Shown one piece after another: positions 59,981 through 64,000 of a stretch of DNA of 64,000 nt. The notes under the pieces are model-generated. The model was not told where the DNA came from. It saw nothing but the letters and a program-made list of their open reading frames with translations, and ran no database searches. How positions within the stretch are numbered: the stretch's first letter is position 1; the number at the start of each line of letters is the position of its first letter. The DNA comes from Psococerastis gibbosa (lineage: Eukaryota; Arthropoda; Insecta; Psocodea; Psocidae): contig OZ020489.1 of assembly GCA_963971405.1 (NCBI GenBank), forward strand, positions 40,166,539-40,230,538. The letters run 5' to 3'. The position numbers and the translations under genes were made by a program.

Positions 59981-60724
59981 AAAGAACCGGTCCGAGTTTA
60001 CTCGAACATGCTTTCCAATTTATCAAAATTACCACACAGCAATACTGGCAGGGCACGCAATGCATTTGAGCGTGAATTTTTTATCATTTTTTCAAAAAAA
60101 CATTTTTTTGTACAAAACCAAATACTTTTCTGGGAAAGCAACCTGTCCGGTTTCGTTACTCAATTTAACACCTAAAACATGCCTGTAGGTAGAAATCATC
60201 GATAGAAAGGTTTCGCAGAAATATTATTTTTTATTAATTTTTCATTAAAATTTAGTTATTTTTATTTTTTTACCCCTAGAAGCAAACTATCAAGGGGCAA
60301 GCGACCCCCCACATTTTATCAACATTAATAACAACTACAATATATGTGAATTTAAAAGAAATCGTTGGAGCGGTTTTGGGGAAATAATTTTTTTATACGT
60401 TTTTTCGGAATTTTTTGAGAATAAAACCCCCCGAAATTGAGTTGGCCCCAAATAAAAAAAATGGTCCCGAGGTATGATTTTTGTAAACCGACATGCCGAA
60501 TTTCATCAAAATCGGTGCCCGGAAATCGACGCACAGACAGACAGACAGACATACATACATACTGACATACAGACAGACAGAGCGACAGACAGACATTTCG
60601 TAGAAACCACTTTTTTGGGTTCCTGGGACCTCAAAACGTGTAAGTCCGTTGAAATCTCGGAATCGAAAATTTCGACCATCACAAAGCTTTCCTTATACTA
60701 CGTATAGGCCTAAATTGGAATGCA
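59981..60724 (+). mobile_element. Poly(G)/GGAAAGC family, copy F4 (poly(G) part deleted)
   Basis: AAAGAACCGGTCCGAGTTTA, CTCGAACATGCTTTCCAATT, then directly ACCACACAGCAATACTGGCA: about 150 bases including the G run are missing. CAGACAGA repeats, GTTCCTGGGACCTCAAAACG, ACCATCACAAAGCTTTCCTT and a right end with a 6-base insertion (GTATAGGCCTAAATTGGAAT). Confidence 0.85.
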
Positions 60725-61262
60725 ACAATGAAACATACATGACTTAACTAAGTACAGACACGAGTCGACGCAAAACTTACCAGGTGGGTAGTAGTAAGTA
60801 CCCCACACACAGGTTAAGGGGGCCAACAATACCTGTTGAAATGTTATAAATGTTTTTTAAAAAAATACACAAATTATTATTATTATTTTACTTATGTTAA
60901 ATTCAAATGCTTCAACTTTAATTAAATCATCCACAAAATGTATCCTTCATGCGCACAGGCATTGCATAAAATTCTGCAAATGCTCGGTCGGGCCTACAAG
61001 AGTTTACTTATTTCTCATTTTATGTGGTCGTTAACGTATTTAGCAACTTAATTGAAAAGAAGTGAGGCAAGGGCTGGGTGGCAAAGTAAACATAGAAAAC
61101 CTTTCAGCCTTCTTAAAAGAACGCCTATATGTCTCCCTCCTCTCCGCACGTCCTTCAAGCCTCACATGCGAACTTGTCTATCAGGATGCGAAGAAAATAC
61201 CTCCGGATAAGCGTTACTTTTTCAAAAAATCTTAATTAGTGCTATTTATAGAGGAGCCAATT
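60725..61262. other. Unclassified; small repeat shared with 8735-8815
   Basis: CACAGGTTAAGGGGGCCAAC ... AAATACACAAATTATTATTA at 60800-60885. Nothing else recognised. Confidence 0.4.
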
Positions 61263-61428
61263 CAAGGCCGTAGCCGGAATTTTTTGTGGGGGGGGGGGGG
61301 TCCATCTGACGCCTCCGGAGGTGATGGGAGGTAACCTCAATTTAAAACTACATTCTATCTAGTGTACGCTGCATATATTTCTGGGGGTCTGGACTCCCTG
61401 GACCCCCCTCTGGCCGGCCTTGAGCCAA
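61263..61428 (+). repeat. GCCGTAGCC/poly(G) repeat, TIR-like copy
   Basis: CAAGGCCGTAGCCGGAATTT, G run (about 61289-61301), CATCTGACGCCTCCGGAGGT, ACATTCTATCTAGTGTACGC, GGGGGTCTGGACTCCCTGGA, CCCCCCTCTGGCCGGCCTTG. CAAGGCCG and CGGCCTTG ends are inverted. Block order matches an inverted 3441-3600. Confidence 0.7.
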
Positions 61429-61647
61429 TCGGCACAGCTAGCGTTTTTGTTGGAATTCCTGCCTTTCAGAAACTTGTCAAATTGAGCAATCTGATGAACA
61501 CTGTGCATCCTGCTGCTACCACGTTCGTAGGCCTCAATGACCGTGCCCTTGATAGAGACTGCCAAAAAACATGTCAGAATGGGCAGACACTTGCTGGTCT
61601 CAGGTCGTATAGGTGTTGGCAAGTTTGTGGGAAGGTGAAGGAGGTCT
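61429..61647. other. Unclassified; open frame across it
   Basis: A plus-strand frame covers 61362-61724, but its two ends lie in poly(G) repeats. The middle (PAFQKLVKLSNLMNT..HPAATTFVG) could be from a transposase or a decayed gene: SRCVHQIAQFDKFL and similar readings on the other strand are equally open. No assignment. Confidence 0.25.
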
Positions 61648-61800
61648 GGACTCAAGGCCGAGCCCAGAGGGTGGTCCAGGGGGCCCGTACCCCCTCCGAA
61701 ATAGAAGGACTGTGCACTGAATAGAATGGACTTTCATTAATAAAATGCGTAAAAAGGTTTGGAACCCCTCCGAAATCAAAACCTGGGCACGGCCTTGCCT
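61648..61800 (+). repeat. Poly(G) family relative with inverted ends
   Basis: CAAGGCCGAGCCCAGAGGGT, GGTCCAGGGGGCCCGTACCC, CCTCCGAAATAGAAGGACTG, AATAGAATGGACTTTCATTA, GAACCCCTCCGAAATCAAAA, CCTGGGCACGGCCTTG. CAAGGCCG..CCCAG / CTGGG..CGGCCTTG are inverted ends, so this is a small foldback-like element. GAAATAAAAGGGC near 10984 is a relative. Confidence 0.65.
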
Positions 61801-61861
61801 GGACTATAGCGAAGCGAGAACAGGAGGTAGTCCAGGGGCTGTCACAACAGCTACCTGACTT

Positions 61862-62247
61862 AAGGTGCCCATTCCACCGACCGGCTAGGGCCATTTACAA
61901 AAACGGTGACGTGGTAGCAGACATTCAAGACTTAGGCGGGATTTACATCGATCTCGCATTGCAGATTGCAAATGACTTTGATGGAAATGTTTGTTTTTCT
62001 TTTTATAGAAATCTATTAAAATGTTTGTAATTAACATATCCCATGAAGCCATTTTTTAATTTTAGTTTGTTTGTTTGTGATTTTACTGTATGATCATTGA
62101 TCAATTTTAACTATGACATAGAGGAAAACAAACCTTTCATTTGCATTCTGCAATGCGAGATCGGTGGAGTCGCCACCTATGTCTTGAATGTCTGCTACCA
62201 CGTAACCGTTTTTGTAAATAGCCCTAGCCGGTCGGTGGAATGCCTTA
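61862..62247. mobile_element. Nested foldback MITE (D2)
   Basis: Outer arms AAGGTGCCCATTCCACCGAC, CGGCTAGGGC and GCCCTAGCCGGTCGGTGGAA, TGCCTT; next ACAAAAACGGTGACGTGGTA, GCAGACATTCAAGAC and its inverse; inner foldback at about 61933-62177 with AGGCGGGATTTACATCGATC ... GATCGGTGGAGTCGCC. Same nested order as 12382-12779, diverged. Confidence 0.85.
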
Positions 62248-62379
62248 AGGGAAGGTGTAACCAGAGGGATACAATGTGAAACCTCGGGTTACAAAAACAG
62301 GCTGCAATTGAGTTGAAATATGCTGAAAGACTGCAGAAAAAAGGGACTACCAAATTTAATAACTAGTAAAAATTAGTGC

Positions 62380-62690
62380 TCCATAGAATAAACGAAAAAA
62401 GATGAATGATAAAAGATATTATGGCCACCATTTCAGCAAGAAGAGGCAAATGGATGGGACATATTTGGAGTCGCAAAGGGCTCGTCATCAACATCACTGA
62501 GGGAATGGTTGAAGGCACCAACTCAAGAGGACGACAGAGGATTCCTAGAGGATGTCATGAAGGACCTACGGTGCGACACCTATGAAGGACTGAGATGGAC
62601 CGCACAAAACATGACAAGAGTGGAGAAGAATACAACACTCGCTGCAAACCAATCCCTAGATTGCAACTCGGGAAGAAGAATAAAAAATAA
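62380..62690 (+). pseudogene. Diverged LINE C-terminal fragment (GHL.RHE lineage)
   Basis: Frames give HRINEKR, IMATISARRGKWMGHIWSR, KGLVINITEGMVEGTNSRGR, then after a shift RTEMDRTKHDKSGEE and CKPIPRLQL followed by CGGGAAGAAGAA. It parallels LRRLNEKRTLTIAISTRRAR and TIVEGSVEGTNHRGRPRKEH at 32290-32755. Old copy with frameshifts and a GAA tail. Confidence 0.7.
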
Positions 62691-63254
62691 ATTCCTAACA
62701 GCTATACTTCACCTAAGCCTTGCTTGATACCTACCACCGTTAGAAACCAAACCCCATGTAACGAACAGTCAGTGGCGGGCACAGTTCTCAACCCACTGTT
62801 ATGCCTGTTAAGTTAATGTATAATGTTAAGCAAACTTAAAATAACCTTACTCCGTCCCCATCTGAAAAGATATTGTTACAGTCATTAGTAGTGTGCTTGC
62901 ACTTATTGCGCGGGTCTAGACGCCAGTGATCGGAGACGTGTCGTAACTTATCACCGGTCCTTACCTATTGGAGAGGTTAATCGGATATATTGGGGCATTC
63001 AAGCCCGCCAAAATAATTTTTGAATCCTGTGTTTAACTAGCCTACATTTTAGCGGAATTCGAAAATAGTTAACATTTATGCAGTTAAATAATTTATAAAA
63101 TTATTACACATACAAATCTCACAGCAGCTTGGTGAATTCAATATTTTTTGGCGCCAAAAAACCGTAACATATACAGGCGTAACTAGCCTACATGCAAGTG
63201 GTAATTAGAAAATAGTTAACATTTACGTTAACATTTACGCGGTCAAATAATCTT
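62691..63254. other. Unclassified; SINE-like fragment at 62925-63000
   Basis: GATCGGAGACGTGTCGTAAC, TTGGAGAGGTTAATCGGATA at 62938-62990 belongs to the A-box repeat of 45925-46090. CGTAACT.GCCTACAT..AGTGG and AAAATAGTTAACATTTA occur twice at 63030-63240. No gene recognised. Confidence 0.45.
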
Positions 63255-64000
63255 AAAAGAACCGGTCCGAGTTTACTCGAACATGCTTTCCAACTTATCA
63301 ACATAAGTAGATAGAAAAAACGAGTAATTTAATGGTAAATAATTTTCATATGGTTAGATTTCCGATATCTCGGGAGGGGGGGGGGGGGGGTAAATTCTAG
63401 ATAGGTCAGACCAACACATTACCACACAACAATAATGGCAGGGCACGCAAAGCATTTTACCGTGAGTTTTCTATCATTTTTTTTTCAAAAAAATGTTTTT
63501 TGCACAAAACCAAATAGTTTTTTGGGAAAGCAACCTGTCCGGTTTCGTTACTCAATTTAACACCTAAAACATGCCTGAAGGTAGAAATCATCGATAGAAA
63601 GGTTTCACAGAAAAATTATTTTTTAGCATTTTTCATAAAAATTTAGTTATTTTTATTTGTTTACCCCTAGAAGCAAACTATCAAGGGGCAAGCGACCCCC
63701 CGAATTTTATCAACATTAATAAAGACTACAACATATGTGAATTGAAAAGAAATCGTTGGAGCCGTTTTTTAGAAATAATTTTTTTAGACGTTTTTTTTGT
63801 AGTTTTTTGAGTTAGCCCAAAATAATTATAAATTGTTCCGAGGTATGATTTTTGTCAACCTACATGCAAAATTTCATCAAAATCGACTGAGACAGAGTGA
63901 GAGACAGACAGACATTTCGTAAAAACCACTTTTTTGGGTTGCTGGGACCTCAAAACGTGTAAATCTGTTAAAATCTCGGAATCGAAAATTGGAACCATCA
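63255..64000 (+). mobile_element. Poly(G)/GGAAAGC family, copy F5 (cut by window edge)
   Basis: AAAAGAACCGGTCCGAGTTT, ACTCGAACATGCTTTCCAAC, a G run at about 63376-63390, GGTAAATTCTAGATAGGTCA (the GACGTCACTGG segment is missing), CACCTAAAACATGCCTGAAG, AAATTTCATCAAAATCGACT, few CAGA units, GACCTCAAAACGTGTAAATC. The terminal hairpin lies beyond the window. Confidence 0.85.

Noticed and set aside
61362-61724. 120-codon plus-strand frame as a host gene
   Set aside because: Both ends lie in poly(G) repeats and there is no recognisable domain; left as unclassified.

Overview
This is a gene-poor stretch of an animal nuclear genome, most likely an insect. The only host gene I can support is the 3' part of a type 1 serotonin receptor (5-HT1 class GPCR) on the minus strand, and its invertebrate-style sequence points to an arthropod. 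Nearly everything else is transposable-element sequence. The retroelement spectrum (GAA-tailed LINE ends, a Penelope-like element, tRNA-derived SINEs, foldback MITEs) fits an insect, possibly a hemipteran; I cannot name the species.

Receptor gene, 16921 down to 4372 (minus). Exon with the second half of DRY, TM4 and ECL2 (16735-16921); exon with TM5 and start of ICL3 (11368-11540); two hydrophilic ICL3 exons (10334-10538, and the less certain 9366-9540); exon with end of ICL3 and TM6 (7960-8187); terminal exon with TM7, NPxxY and C-tail (4372-4501). Splice sites and phases agree at every junction I could test except between 9366-9540 and 7960-8187. TM1-TM3 were not found, so the intron upstream of 16921 probably runs off the right edge, more than 47 kb long and full of mobile elements. 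Part of the TM4/ECL2 exon is present three times in a 196-bp tandem array, each copy with a 5' splice site.

Inside the gene (4.5-16.7 kb), the last intron holds two inverted LINE fragments and a degraded Penelope-like element (5262-7371) with an inverted terminal repeat, a GIY-YIG nuclease fragment, a LINE fragment between two direct repeats, and three hammerhead-ribozyme-like folds. Other introns hold a LINE split by a MITE, a nested foldback element and a second MITE copy.

The putative giant intron or intergenic part (17-64 kb) is a mosaic: LINE C-terminal fragments of at least five lineages, two with RNase H sequence; about a dozen copies of one tRNA-derived SINE; a SINE that shares its 3' tail with an RNase H LINE; foldback MITEs, some nested; a tRNA-like sequence without an anticodon arm; and a roughly 0.75-0.9 kb family with an internal poly(G) tract and a terminal hairpin. 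Several insertions keep clear target-site duplications and so are fairly young. Between the repeats lie unique islands of 200-700 bp in which I see no genes. No rRNA, canonical tRNA gene, CRISPR or operon is present.
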